Shown here: positions 33,829-43,398 of the stretch, piece after piece
How positions within the stretch are numbered: position 1 is the first letter of the stretch
How the letters are laid out: each line of letters opens with the position of its first letter
Assembly: GCA_947456185.1 (NCBI GenBank)
Contig: CANGPW010000007.1
Location: 1 to 57,250, forward strand
DNA length: 57,250 nt
Direction: 5' to 3'
DNA from: Bacteroidota bacterium
GTDB lineage: Bacteria > Bacteroidota > Bacteroidia > UKL13-3
The notes under the pieces: model-generated
The model's database searches: none
What the model was told of the DNA's origin: nothing
What the model saw: only the letters and a program-made list of their open reading frames with translations
Translations under genes and position numbers: made by a program

Positions 33829-36603
33829 CTTCACTTCTATTTCATCTACAAAAATAAAGGCATCGCCACCAACTCCTTGATGTCCTTCGGGCAATGCACC
33901 AAAGTTTTTAGCTACTACTTTTACGTAACGAGCATTTGCTTTTTTGGGTAAATTATAAACTGCTTTTTTTGTAAATGTTTCTTCTGTTTTCCAGTTTACA
34001 TTTTCTGTCCAAGTACCAACCTTTTCATAATTTATTCCATCGTTGGATATATAAAATTCCACTTCTTTTGGTAGTAAAATCCATGAACGAGAATCTTGTA
34101 AATAATTAGCCGAAATTTCACTGATTTCTTTCTTTTCTTGTAAATCAACTACCCCTTCAAAATCCTGACTTTGGTAACCTTGCCAACCTCCTTTACGCCA
34201 ATCTTTGTAACCAGACAATCCATCAATAATTCCTGCATCGCCACCAGCTGTATATTGTTTATTGTATTTACAATTCAGTTTTACAGTCCAGTTATTTGGT
34301 ATTTTATGGAAATAAGCTTCATTCAAATAATTTTCAATTTTATTGTTTGAATGTACATGAATTTTAACGGAGTTTTTTATATAAAATGCTTTGGTAAATG
34401 CTTTGATTGGCGTTTCTTTTAATAAGTTTTCATCAGCACCAACCATGGTATAAAATACGGTAGGTTTTTCAGGATTTAATGAATACATATTTACCAATAA
34501 ACTATCTTTAAACATTTTGTTTTCAGCGTCAATGATTGGTGCAATGTCTATATTCAAATTAGAAGTTTCGGTATCAATTTTTGCTTCTTCATATTCAAAC
34601 TTTTTACCCAAAATCAATACTTCATCAAATATAGATTTGGTACTTGCATATTTGTTTTCACCAGGGCAAAAAGGATAAAAACCCATGGTGCTAAACACAT
34701 ACCAAGCGCTCATTTGTCCGCAGTCTTCATTCCCTGATAAGCCATTGGTATGATTTGAATACATTTCATTGATTATTTGATGTACTTTTTGTTGCGTTTT
34801 TTCTGGCTTACCAATAAAATTATATAAATATGCCATGTGATGACTTGGTTCATTTCCGTGCGCATATTGGCCTATTAGTCCACTTATATCAGCTTGTTCT
34901 CTGCCATCAGTTTTACTCGATGTAGTAAACATTTCATCTAGTTTAGCTTCAAAATTATTATTGCCTCCATAAGCATTGATTAAGCCATTTACATCTTGTG
35001 GAACAAAGAAATTATATTGCCATGCATTGGCTTCGGTGTAATGATTATTTACTTCTTTTGGATTAAATGGTTTTAGCCAACCACCGTTGGAACGAGGTTG
35101 AATAAATCCATTTTTAGGATTGAATAAATTTTTCCAATTTTTACCGTTAAAACGTTCAATTGTATCGTTAACTTTTGTTCCGCTTAATTTTCCTAATTTG
35201 TCAATGCACCAATCGTTATAAGCATTTTCCACGCTTTTACTTACACTTTCATGCTCGTCTTCTATTGCTAAAAATCCTTTTTTATAATAAATAGGATAAC
35301 CAAATTTGTAGAAATTATGAGTTGATTTAATGCTAGCTTCTATGGCTATATTTACATCAAAATCTCTTATTCCTTTTGCAAACGCATCGGCTATAACACT
35401 GATGCCATGGTTGGCTATCATACAATTGGTTTCGTTGCTGCTGAGTTCCCACATGGGTAAGCGACCAACTTGTTTATATTGCTCCAAAAATGTTTTGATA
35501 AAATCTAAATTTCGTTCACGTTGTACAATATTAAACAAAGGATGCAAAGCCCTAAAAGTATCCCATAAACTAAAAACGGTGTAATAATTAAAGCCATCTG
35601 ATTTGTGAATTTGCATGTCACGGCCAAGGTATCTGCCGTCTACATCGTTATAAATACTTGGATGAATAAAGCAATGGTAAAGTGCGGTATAAAAAATAAT
35701 TTGTTGGTCGGCAGTGCCACCTTTTACTTGAATTTTATTTAATTCTTGGTTCCACATTGCTTCGCAATCGGTTCTTACTTTGTTAAAATCCCAATGAGGA
35801 AGTTCAGCTTGCATGTTCTTTTTTGCTCCTTCTTCATCCACACCACTGATAGCCACTTTTACAAAAACTTGTTCACCTTTTTTTACATCAAATTCAAAAG
35901 CACCACCTGTTAACATCGTATTTCCTTCGCCACGCAAGGATCTTCCTGTAAAAGGTTTTGAGAACTCAATTCTAAAATAAACACGTTGATCGGCTGCCCA
36001 AGCATAACTTTTTCTATAACCTTCAATGGTTTTGTTGTCTATTATTTTTATTTTCCCATCTATTAATTTATCACGGTGCAATAAATCTAAAATTATATTC
36101 ATTTTACCTGCTTTATTAAATGTGTATTTGTGAAATCCTACGCGTGTGGTAGTAGTTAATTCCACATCAATGTCATCATCGTTTAAATTTACACTGTAAA
36201 ATCCAGCGTTGGCTTTTTCTGTTTTATGAGAATATTTGGAAGAATAAACTTTATTATCAAAATTGGCCTCACCTTTCATTGGCATTAACATGATATCGCC
36301 ATAATCGCTGCAACCAGTTCCACTTAAATGCGTGTGACTAAAACCATAGATAACAGAATCGCTTTCGTGATAACCGCTGCAACCATCCCAACTTCCATCT
36401 ATGCGCGTATCCGGACTTACTTGTATCATTCCAAAAGGAGCTACTGCACCTGGAAAAGTATGTCCGTGTCCGCCAGTTCCAATAAATGGATTGACTATTT
36501 TGGAATAATTGGTTTGCGCTTTTAGCGAATTAGCAATTGGCAATATGCAAACAAGCAATATGCAATAAGCAACATGCAAATTATTTCTGTAACGATTTTT
36601 CAT
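33826..36603 (-). CDS. GH92 family alpha-1,2-mannosidase
   Basis: A 925-residue exported exo-alpha-mannosidase. GH92 motifs are clear: FIGTGGHGHTFPGA near the N-terminus, YAHGNEPSHHMAYLYNF (catalytic Glu region) and GNEDCGQMSAWYVFSTMG. The last 150 residues form a discoidin/F5-8C-like carbohydrate-binding module. GH92 enzymes are calcium-dependent and trim mannose from N-glycans or mannans. The signal peptide (residues about 9-30) is encoded by a seven-copy heptamer repeat, and the stop codon belongs to a 14-bp tandem repeat, so both gene ends are repeat-derived. No other glycan genes are adjacent. Confidence 0.95.
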   Translation of the reverse strand: MKNRYRNNLHVAYCILLVCILPIANSLKAQTNYSKIVNPFIGTGGHGHTFPGAVAPFGMIQVSPDTRIDGSWDGCSGYHESDSVIYGFSHTHLSGTGCSDYGDIMLMPMKGEANFDNKVYSSKYSHKTEKANAGFYSVNLNDDDIDVELTTTTRVGFHKYTFNKAGKMNIILDLLHRDKLIDGKIKIIDNKTIEGYRKSYAWAADQRVYFRIEFSKPFTGRSLRGEGNTMLTGGAFEFDVKKGEQVFVKVAISGVDEEGAKKNMQAELPHWDFNKVRTDCEAMWNQELNKIQVKGGTADQQIIFYTALYHCFIHPSIYNDVDGRYLGRDMQIHKSDGFNYYTVFSLWDTFRALHPLFNIVQRERNLDFIKTFLEQYKQVGRLPMWELSSNETNCMIANHGISVIADAFAKGIRDFDVNIAIEASIKSTHNFYKFGYPIYYKKGFLAIEDEHESVSKSVENAYNDWCIDKLGKLSGTKVNDTIERFNGKNWKNLFNPKNGFIQPRSNGGWLKPFNPKEVNNHYTEANAWQYNFFVPQDVNGLINAYGGNNNFEAKLDEMFTTSSKTDGREQADISGLIGQYAHGNEPSHHMAYLYNFIGKPEKTQQKVHQIINEMYSNHTNGLSGNEDCGQMSAWYVFSTMGFYPFCPGENKYASTKSIFDEVLILGKKFEYEEAKIDTETSNLNIDIAPIIDAENKMFKDSLLVNMYSLNPEKPTVFYTMVGADENLLKETPIKAFTKAFYIKNSVKIHVHSNNKIENYLNEAYFHKIPNNWTVKLNCKYNKQYTAGGDAGIIDGLSGYKDWRKGGWQGYQSQDFEGVVDLQEKKEISEISANYLQDSRSWILLPKEVEFYISNDGINYEKVGTWTENVNWKTEETFTKKAVYNLPKKANARYVKVVAKNFGALPEGHQGVGGDAFIFVDEIEVK
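36530..36579. repeat. Seven heptamers (NNNGCAA) within the GH92 signal-peptide coding region
   Basis: Plus-strand units TTAGCAA, TTGGCAA, TATGCAA, CAAGCAA, TATGCAA, TAAGCAA and CATGCAA follow each other with one extra A at 36551. Read on the minus strand they encode residues 9-25 of the GH92 protein, the core of its signal peptide. Confidence 0.85.
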
Positions 36604-36692
36604 GATTTTATAAAAATTCGAATCTAGGGAATTTTATAATTTTTTTTTAATCATTTTTAGAGAAGTAACATGTTACGTCTTCTTACAAAAAA

Positions 36693-36713
36693 AGACGATG
36701 CATTGCAACGTCT
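36693..36713. repeat. Hairpin AGACG-A-TGC...GCA-A-CGTCT
   Basis: An imperfect inverted repeat in the 249-base spacer between the GH92 and ffh genes. It is preceded by an A run and followed, at 36780-36840, by TTCGAATTT and CACTCCGCACTTCGCA words. The spacer otherwise shows nothing I can name. Confidence 0.5.
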
Positions 36714-36852
36714 CTTCGTAATTATCATTAAACCAAATTTTTGGATATATTATTATTTACTTTCTATTAGACAATATTTGAATTTCGTGATTTGAATTTC
36801 GAATTTAAATATTTCGCACTCCACACTCCGCACTTCGCATTTATTTTATAAC

Positions 36853-38181
36853 CTACATTTTAAACGGAAGGTTTTTCATTCCCATTCCACCACCAGGCAT
36901 TTTGTTCATGGTGCGCATCATTTTGCGCATTTCTTCAAATTGCTTTAGTAGTTGATTCACTTGTTGAATATCGGTTCCGCTGCCCATGGCAACACGTTTT
37001 CTGCGGTTTCCGTTTAGTATATCAGGAGTTTTGCGTTCAGCTGGTGTCATAGAATTAATAATGGCTTCAATACCTTTAAAGGCATCGTCACTGATATCAA
37101 TGTCTTTGATGGCTTTACTCACGCCAGGAATCATGGCCATTAAATCTTTTAAATTACCCATTTTCTTAATTTGTTGAATTTGGGTATAAAAATCTTCAAA
37201 AGTAAATTGGTCTTTGAGTAATTTTTTGTGAATTTTAGCTGCTTCTTCATCGTTAAAAACAGATTGCGCACGTTCAACTAAAGTAACAATATCGCCCATT
37301 CCCAAAATACGTTGTGCCATCCTATCGGGATGAAATACGTCAAGGGCATCCATTTTTTCGCCCATACCCACAAATTTAATGGGTTTTTGAACTACAGTTT
37401 TTATAGAAAGTGCAGCACCACCGCGGGTATCACCATCTAATTTGGTAAGAATTACACCTGTAAAATCCAATACATCGTTAAAGGCTTTTGCTGTGTTCAC
37501 AGCATCTTGTCCGGTCATTGAATCTACTACAAAAAGAATTTCTTGTGGCTTTACTTTGGATTTTATATTTCCAATTTCAGCCATCATTTCTTCATCAATA
37601 CTTAAACGACCAGCAGTATCAATAATGAGTATTTTATGATTGCCAGCTATGGCAGCTTTCACTGCATTTTCAGCTATTTGAACTGGATTTTTATTTTCCA
37701 TTTCAAAGTAAACAGGCACTTCAATTTGCTCACCTAAAACAATTAATTGCTGAATAGCAGCCGGACGATACACATCGGCAGCAGCCATCATGACGCTTTT
37801 ACCTTGTTTTTTAAAGTAGTTTGCTAGCTTAGCTGAATGAGTAGTTTTTCCACTTCCTTGCAAACCTGCCATTAATATAATAGCTGGATTACCGCTAGTG
37901 TTTAAAGTTTCGGTTTTTCCGCCTAATAATTCTGTTAACTCATCGTTTACTATTTTTACTAATAATTGTCCTGGACTTAAACTTTTTAATACGTTTTGTC
38001 CTAAAGCTTTTTCTTTAACGGTATCAGTAAATTGTTTTGCTATTTTATAGTTTACATCGGCATCAATTAAGGCTTTACGAATTTCTTTAACTGTTTCAGC
38101 TATGTTAATTTCCGATATTTTACCTTGACCTTTTAGGGTTTTAAATGCTTTTTCTAACTTACTACTTAAACTTTCAAACAT
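36853..38181 (-). CDS. ffh: Signal recognition particle protein Ffh
   Basis: A 442-residue SRP54 GTPase targeting nascent membrane proteins to FtsY and the translocon. Helical N domain, then G domain with GLQGSGKTT (G1), ADVYRPAAIQQL, IIDTAGR (G3) and TKLDGD (G4), then a Met-rich M domain ending MRKMMRTMNKMPGGGMGM that binds 4.5S RNA and signal peptides. Length is typical. The frame begins MFESLSSKLEKAF. The SRP RNA gene is not recognised nearby. Confidence 0.97.
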   Translation of the reverse strand: MFESLSSKLEKAFKTLKGQGKISEINIAETVKEIRKALIDADVNYKIAKQFTDTVKEKALGQNVLKSLSPGQLLVKIVNDELTELLGGKTETLNTSGNPAIILMAGLQGSGKTTHSAKLANYFKKQGKSVMMAAADVYRPAAIQQLIVLGEQIEVPVYFEMENKNPVQIAENAVKAAIAGNHKILIIDTAGRLSIDEEMMAEIGNIKSKVKPQEILFVVDSMTGQDAVNTAKAFNDVLDFTGVILTKLDGDTRGGAALSIKTVVQKPIKFVGMGEKMDALDVFHPDRMAQRILGMGDIVTLVERAQSVFNDEEAAKIHKKLLKDQFTFEDFYTQIQQIKKMGNLKDLMAMIPGVSKAIKDIDISDDAFKGIEAIINSMTPAERKTPDILNGNRRKRVAMGSGTDIQQVNQLLKQFEEMRKMMRTMNKMPGGGMGMKNLPFKM

Positions 38182-38265
38182 ATGAATATGGTGTATTTTT
38201 TGCTGTGCGAAGATATAAAATCAAGCTTAATTTTTTACATAAAAATTTACTAAATACAATTGGTT

Positions 38266-38360
38266 TCCCGAGGCATCGGGAGGTTGATTTATTGATTTGT
38301 TGAATTAGAGATTTGTTGATTTAGGGATTTAAAGATTTGTTGATTGAAATCTATATTTAG
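38266..38360. repeat. Hairpin TCCCGA-GGCA-TCGGGA followed by GATTTGTTGATT words
   Basis: A 6-bp perfect stem (38266-38281) is followed by near-tandem GATTTGTTGATTT repeats to about 38350, then words such as GCCTCGTAGAGGTG (near 38387) and AGTCTAGAAGAGTCGCAAC (near 38440). These fill the 284-base spacer between ffh and DUF2279; I see no gene. Confidence 0.7.
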
Positions 38361-38465
38361 AATTGCTTCAATTACTAGTTTATAAAGCCTCGTAGAGGTG
38401 AAGCAATTGTAAAAATATAAAAGCTAAAACTTTCAAAGTCTAGAAGAGTCGCAACTATTGTATCG

Positions 38466-39402
38466 CTACAAAAACAACCAATGAAAGTCGTTAGATGGTC
38501 CCAAACGCAAGGTTGGTAAAGGTATTTTTATGTAGTTTAAAGTTCTTGCTAAAATAATTTGTCCACCGGTTTTTTGCGGAATTATTTTACGCCAATCAAT
38601 GTCGAGTGACAAGTAATATTCATAATTACCCAATCCTTTAAACTGATCTTCGTTATAGCCTAAATAATAATTGTTAAGTGTATTGTCTATACCAAAACCA
38701 CCTGCTAAGCATAAGAAATCGGGCCATAGTTTTTCAGCTTTAGATCCCTTTGGTAACCAATCATTTAGAGATAAAGTAAGCCAGTAAGTTTGGTTCATAT
38801 AATCATCAATCCAATCGGCCTTACCCTCTCGTTTTACATTATAAAAAGAACCTGTCGTGTTGGTAATAACTAAACTTATAATTAATGGCTTTTAGTTTAG
38901 GAAATTTATATTTTAAATAAGGAATGGCACTGCCAAAAGTTCCCGCGGCTAAGTCGCCAACACTAAAACCATAAGTAGGAGCAAAACCATCTTTTAGTTC
39001 TATGAACGAATGCATGGTAGTGCCTAAAAGAAAAGAATATAAATACGATTGATTGTCGTTCATACCTGTCCATTTCAGTGCATCGTGAACCAATTCTGCC
39101 GTAATTAATCCTCCCATTACATGCGCACATTTATCTAAGTTTTTGGCATATTTGTAATCGGGGCCGTTGTCAAAATGGAAGTCTTTTTCATTGTTTTTCC
39201 ACCATGCATTTTGAACATAAATATAGGAAGCACCCAATGTTAATGAAGAAGCACCTAATACTAAAGCAAGCTTTTTTTTATCTGCTTTTTGTTCAATAAC
39301 TTGGTTTGAATAAACAGGATTTTTTAATTGTGCTAAAGCATTTTGGGTAAATAATAAAATAACTAATAAATTATATAAAAACCTTGCTATTGTATTTCTC
39401 AT
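38466..39402 (-). pseudogene. DUF2279 family periplasmic/outer-membrane protein, frameshifted
   Basis: Two minus-strand frames make one gene. The first (39402-38839) starts with a signal peptide (LLVILLFTQNALAQ) and runs through a DUF2279-like region (HVMGGLITAELVHDAL, FSVGDLAAGTFGSAIPYL) to YYQHDRFFL-stop. The second frame continues the family (NVKREGKADWIDDYMNQTYW ... RTLNYIKIPLP). Removing one base from the five-A run at 38843-38847 joins them into about 311 residues, the expected length. So there is a one-base insertion, either a real frameshift or a homopolymer sequencing error. DUF2279 function is unknown. Confidence 0.82.
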
Positions 39403-39449
39403 TGGAGGTAAATTATATAATTTTTAGGAAAAATTAATTGCTTGATCAA

Positions 39450-40403
39450 CTAAAATACTTGACTAGCAATTTTTCTAGTAGTTTCTGCCAATCCCATGGT
39501 GTAGTAATGTAATACCGGTGTTCCAACTGCTTTTAACTCCTTCGATTGTTGAATGGCCCATTCAATTCCAACTTCTTTTACGGCTTTATCATCCTTACAT
39601 TTTTCTATTTCATTGGTTAATATTTCAGGAATATCAATATGGAATATTTTAGGCAAAACACTCAATTGTTTTTTAGTAGTTATGGGTTTTAAACCTGGAA
39701 TAATTGGTACATTTATTCCCATCGCTTTTACTGCATCTACAAAATCTAAAAACTTTTTATTGTCAAAAAACATTTGTGTAACAATGTATTCTGCGCCAGC
39801 ATCTATTTTGGCTTTTAACCATTTTAAATCGCTCGACATATTAGGTGCTTCATAATGTTTTTCGGGATAACCACTTACCGATATACAGAAATTTGACTGA
39901 CTAGCATTCTCTAAATCTGGATCTAGGTAAATGCCGTTATTCATGTTTTTTACTTGCGTTAATAATTCTATGGATGATTTATTACCATCGGGTTCAGGAA
40001 CAAAGTTTGACTCATTTTTTACATTATCTCCACGTAAAACCAACACATTGTCTACACCCAAAAAGCTTAATTCTATTAAAGCATTTTCGGTTTCTTCTTT
40101 GCTAAAACCTCCACAAATTAAATGGGGTACTGTATCTATTTTGTAGTGGTTCATTAAAGCTGCGCAAATAGCAACAGTTCCTGGACGTTTGCGTGTATAT
40201 ACTTTATCAAAACTACCATCTATTCGCTTGCGCAACACAAATTCCTCACGGTGATAAGTTACATCAATAAAAGCTGGTTTAAATTCTATCAATGGATCTA
40301 TTCCATCATATACAGAGTTAATATCTTTTCCTTTTAAAGGAGGTAATATTTCTATTGAAAATAAGGTTTCTTTAGCATTTGAAATGATATCGGTAACTTT
40401 CAT
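39450..40403 (-). CDS. metF: Methylenetetrahydrofolate reductase
   Basis: A 317-residue FAD enzyme that reduces 5,10-methylene-THF to 5-methyl-THF, the methyl donor used by MetH (window start). Seen: FSIEILPP at the N-terminus (family FEFFPP-like), PHLICGGFSKEE, VLVLRGD and QMFFDNKKF. Length matches MetF. It appears monocistronic here; it ends 47 bases before the DUF2279 gene, whose start region is also minus strand. The 195-base gap up to moaCB is AT-rich and featureless to me. Confidence 0.95.
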   Translation of the reverse strand: MKVTDIISNAKETLFSIEILPPLKGKDINSVYDGIDPLIEFKPAFIDVTYHREEFVLRKRIDGSFDKVYTRKRPGTVAICAALMNHYKIDTVPHLICGGFSKEETENALIELSFLGVDNVLVLRGDNVKNESNFVPEPDGNKSSIELLTQVKNMNNGIYLDPDLENASQSNFCISVSGYPEKHYEAPNMSSDLKWLKAKIDAGAEYIVTQMFFDNKKFLDFVDAVKAMGINVPIIPGLKPITTKKQLSVLPKIFHIDIPEILTNEIEKCKDDKAVKEVGIEWAIQQSKELKAVGTPVLHYYTMGLAETTRKIASQVF

Positions 40404-40598
40404 TTTTTTGTATTTATAGAATAATAGATGTTTGGTGCAATTATAGTAAAAATTTTGGATTTTGAATGTTGAATGATAAAGTAAAAAGTATAAATGTTGC
40501 GAGGAATTGGTTTCAATAGTTCATGGTAAAACTTCTATTTTAAAAACTTAAAATGGAAACAATGAAAAATTAAGATAATTAAATAGCTCATTTCATAT

Positions 40599-41513
40599 TT
40601 ATATGTAATGTTGAGCGCCTTCTATAATTCTAAAAATATGTAAAATAGCAGGAAACAATGCATCCATCGATTCCTGTGCGCCTTTGGTAGAACCAGGTAA
40701 AGTAATAATTAATGTATTTCCTTTCATACCCGCAATTCCTCTAGATAACATGGAATATGGAGTTCTGTTTTGTCCATAGTTTCTGGCAGCTTCCATAATA
40801 CCTGGAACTTCTCTATCAATTAAAGGTTTAATGGCTTCTGGAGTATTATCTCTTGGTGAAAGTCCTGTTCCGCCAGTAAGAATTATTAAGTCATTTTTGG
40901 CTTCATATAAACTTAATACCTTTTCTTGAATTGCTAAAAAATCATCAGGAATAATGCAATAATCTGAAATGGAAACTTTGCTTTTTTCTAATTTACTAAT
41001 GATTGCTTTTCCTGCTTTATCAGTTTTTTTTCCAGCCGAAATACTATCAGAACAAACAATGACAGCGGCTTTTAAATCTGTTCTAAATTGTTCAACAAAA
41101 TCTGATTTTCCACCTTTTTTCTCCAATAATTTAATGGCATGAATTTCTATTCCTTTGTCAATTGGTTTGAGCATATCATATATAGTTAACGCTATAACCG
41201 ATGCACCATGCATGGCTTCTACCTCTACTCCAGTTTTGTAAATGGTGTGAACTTCTATTTCTATATTTATCTCTAAACCATTTATATGATAACGAACAGC
41301 AGTGAATTCAACTGGCATGGGGTGACAATCTGGGATCAGATCGCTGGTGCGTTTTACCGCAAATAATCCAGCAGTTTTTGCCATTTCAAATACATCCCCT
41401 TTAGGAACATTTTTGTTTACCAAAGCATCTATTGTTTCTTCCTTGCTCACTTTTACTATTGCTGTTGCAATGGCTTTTCTGAGTGTATTTGATTTAAAAG
41501 TTATGTCTATCAT
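40599..41513 (-). CDS. Bifunctional MoaC-MogA fusion (molybdenum cofactor synthesis)
   Basis: A 304-residue fusion. Residues 1 to about 145 are MoaC ([15 protein letters not shown] and [20 protein letters not shown], with the Asp and Lys of the active site kept), which makes cyclic pyranopterin monophosphate with MoaA. Residues about 146-304 are MogA/MoaB ([29 protein letters not shown]), which adenylylates molybdopterin. Such fusions are known in Bacteroidota. It is the last gene of the moa unit and starts nine bases after moaE ends. Confidence 0.93.
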   Translation of the reverse strand: MIDITFKSNTLRKAIATAIVKVSKEETIDALVNKNVPKGDVFEMAKTAGLFAVKRTSDLIPDCHPMPVEFTAVRYHINGLEINIEIEVHTIYKTGVEVEAMHGASVIALTIYDMLKPIDKGIEIHAIKLLEKKGGKSDFVEQFRTDLKAAVIVCSDSISAGKKTDKAGKAIISKLEKSKVSISDYCIIPDDFLAIQEKVLSLYEAKNDLIILTGGTGLSPRDNTPEAIKPLIDREVPGIMEAARNYGQNRTPYSMLSRGIAGMKGNTLIITLPGSTKGAQESMDALFPAILHIFRIIEGAQHYI

Positions 41514-41522
41514 TTAATATCT

Positions 41523-41966
41523 TTAATTATTAATTTTCCAAGTATGAGTTTCATCTTCAAAAATTTCTTTTCCCCAAATGGGCGTCATAGCTTTAATTTG
41601 TTCTACTATATCATGGCAAGCATCAAAGGCATTTTTTCTGTGCTTGGCAGAAACAAAAACAAACAAACAAATTTCACCAGTTTTTACCAATCCCAAACTA
41701 TGATAAATATGCATGCATACAATATCATATTTTACAAATATTGCTTCACGTATTTCATGAAATAAGTTTTCCGCCATTTCTTCATATGCCGAATATTCAA
41801 TTGCTGCTACTGTTTTATGATCAATCATATCATTGCGCACCTGACCTAAAAAAATATCATGCGCACCAATAGTTGTTTTTCCGCTGTGCTTTGCAATGCT
41901 ATCGGCTATGAATGTTGGTGTGATGGCACCTTGTATAAATACTTTATGTTTTTTTTTCTCCGTCAT
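41523..41966 (-). CDS. moaE: Molybdopterin synthase catalytic subunit MoaE
   Basis: A 147-residue large subunit of molybdopterin synthase, which with MoaD thiocarboxylate inserts two sulfurs into the pterin. GAHDIFLGQVRND is the start of the core; the active-site lysines are in QIKAMTPIWGKEIFED. The start codon overlaps the end of the moeB/thiF gene by four bases (ATGA), suggesting coupling. Confidence 0.93.
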   Translation of the reverse strand: MTEKKKHKVFIQGAITPTFIADSIAKHSGKTTIGAHDIFLGQVRNDMIDHKTVAAIEYSAYEEMAENLFHEIREAIFVKYDIVCMHIYHSLGLVKTGEICLFVFVSAKHRKNAFDACHDIVEQIKAMTPIWGKEIFEDETHTWKINN

Positions 41967-43096
41967 TTCAATGAAGTTTTATTGTTAAATTGTTGCCAAG
42001 CATTAATTCCACCTGATAAACTATAAGCTAATAATTGCGGATATTTTTCGTTGAATAGTTTTACTGCTTTTAAACTTCTATTCCCCGATTTACAAAAGAA
42101 AATAATTTTATTATCAGTTGGAATGCTTGCTAATAAATTTGGCAAATCATTCAAAGGAATTGAAATAAAATCAAATTCATTTACCAAAGGTAATTCATTC
42201 CTTTCACGCACATCAATAATGGTAATTTTTTCTTTAATTCTTAACTCCTCAAACTCAATGATTGAAATTACTGAAACATTAGCTTTTAAACTACAAAACC
42301 ATTCATAATTAAAGTTTAAAAACTCCATTTCATTTTGTGGAAATTTTTCTATTGGATTCAAAACTGGCGTTATTTCAAAATCATAAAATAAATTTTGCAA
42401 AGCATTATAGGAAATGATTTTATTACATAAGGTCTTGCCAACTCCAGTAATTATTTTAATAGCTTCAGTAGCTTGCATGGTTCCAATAATTCCTGGCAAA
42501 ACGCCAATAACACCGGCTTCATTACACGATAGTGCGTTTAAAGGATTAGGAGGTTCTGGAAATAAATCACGGTAATTTGTCTTTATTTGAGTTTCATTAT
42601 CCATCAAATTAAACACACCAACTTGTCCTTCAAAACGCAATACCGAACCATAAACTAAAGGCTTGTTTAATATTACACAAGCGTCATTAATTAAGTAACG
42701 AGTAGCAAAATTATCTGTGCCATCAATTACCAAATCGTAGTTAGCTAATAACTCAATAGCATTCTTGTTTGTAAGCTGAAAATTATAAACTCGAATTTGT
42801 ATTTCTGGATTTATTTGCGCTAGTTTTATGGCTGCTGTTGCTGCTTTTTGTTTACCAATGTCATTTTCGGAAAACAATATTTGTCGGTGCAAATTAGTAA
42901 TTGTTACCACGTCAAAATCAATGATACCAATGGTGCCAACACCTGCCGCAGTCAAATATAGGAGCGCAGGACAGCCCAAGCCACCAGCACCAATTACCAA
43001 TACTTTTGCATTCAGTAATTTTTGTTGTGACGTTTCACCAAATTCTTTTAATATAATTTGACGATGGTATCTATCATTATTTTGAGTAAAACTCAT
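41963..43096 (-). CDS. MoeB/ThiF-type MoaD-activating enzyme with C-terminal rhodanese domain
   Basis: A 377-residue E1-like adenylyltransferase. The nucleotide loop is VLVIGAGGLGCPALLYL, followed by DGTDNFATRYLIN and CNEAGVIGVLPG. A rhodanese domain from about residue 285 ends with the CKSGNRS active loop, so it probably adenylylates MoaD and also supplies sulfur. The zinc-binding CxxC of E. coli MoeB is replaced by NYRDLFP, as I recall being common in Bacteroidota. It lies between moaD and moaE. Confidence 0.9.
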   Translation of the reverse strand: MSFTQNNDRYHRQIILKEFGETSQQKLLNAKVLVIGAGGLGCPALLYLTAAGVGTIGIIDFDVVTITNLHRQILFSENDIGKQKAATAAIKLAQINPEIQIRVYNFQLTNKNAIELLANYDLVIDGTDNFATRYLINDACVILNKPLVYGSVLRFEGQVGVFNLMDNETQIKTNYRDLFPEPPNPLNALSCNEAGVIGVLPGIIGTMQATEAIKIITGVGKTLCNKIISYNALQNLFYDFEITPVLNPIEKFPQNEMEFLNFNYEWFCSLKANVSVISIIEFEELRIKEKITIIDVRERNELPLVNEFDFISIPLNDLPNLLASIPTDNKIIFFCKSGNRSLKAVKLFNEKYPQLLAYSLSGGINAWQQFNNKTSLK

Positions 43097-43133
43097 TTAT
43101 TTATCAGCTAATTTTTTCGATATTTTTATATTA

Positions 43134-43367
43134 TTATCCTCCCGAAAATGGCGGTAACAAAGCAACAATATCTTTATGATTCAATGGGGTGTTTTCATGA
43201 ATAATTTTTTTGTTTACGGCTATTGTAAATTTCATTTCTTCCAATATCGGATATAATTCAAACAATATTTTATTTAATTCATTGGTATTATTTATCGCTA
43301 ATAATGCTAATTCTGATGCATTTATTATTTCAGAAAGTTGTCCAAATACCAATATTTTTATTTTCAT
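43134..43367 (-). CDS. moaD: Molybdopterin synthase sulfur-carrier subunit MoaD
   Basis: A 77-residue ubiquitin-like protein ending in the essential Gly-Gly (LLPPFSGG), which is adenylylated by the MoeB-type enzyme and converted to a thiocarboxylate. VFGQLSEI and the HKDIVALLPP turn are typical. It precedes the moeB/thiF gene by 37 bases and follows the TauE-like gene. Confidence 0.93.
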   Translation of the reverse strand: MKIKILVFGQLSEIINASELALLAINNTNELNKILFELYPILEEMKFTIAVNKKIIHENTPLNHKDIVALLPPFSGG

Positions 43368-43398
43368 GTTTACCCTTGTGTTTGTTCAAAAAATTACA

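Noticed and set aside
41963-43096. Loss of zinc-binding CxxC in the MoeB/ThiF protein as a novel feature
   Set aside because: The NYRDLFP form is, as I recall, common in Bacteroidota homologues, so it is not distinctive.
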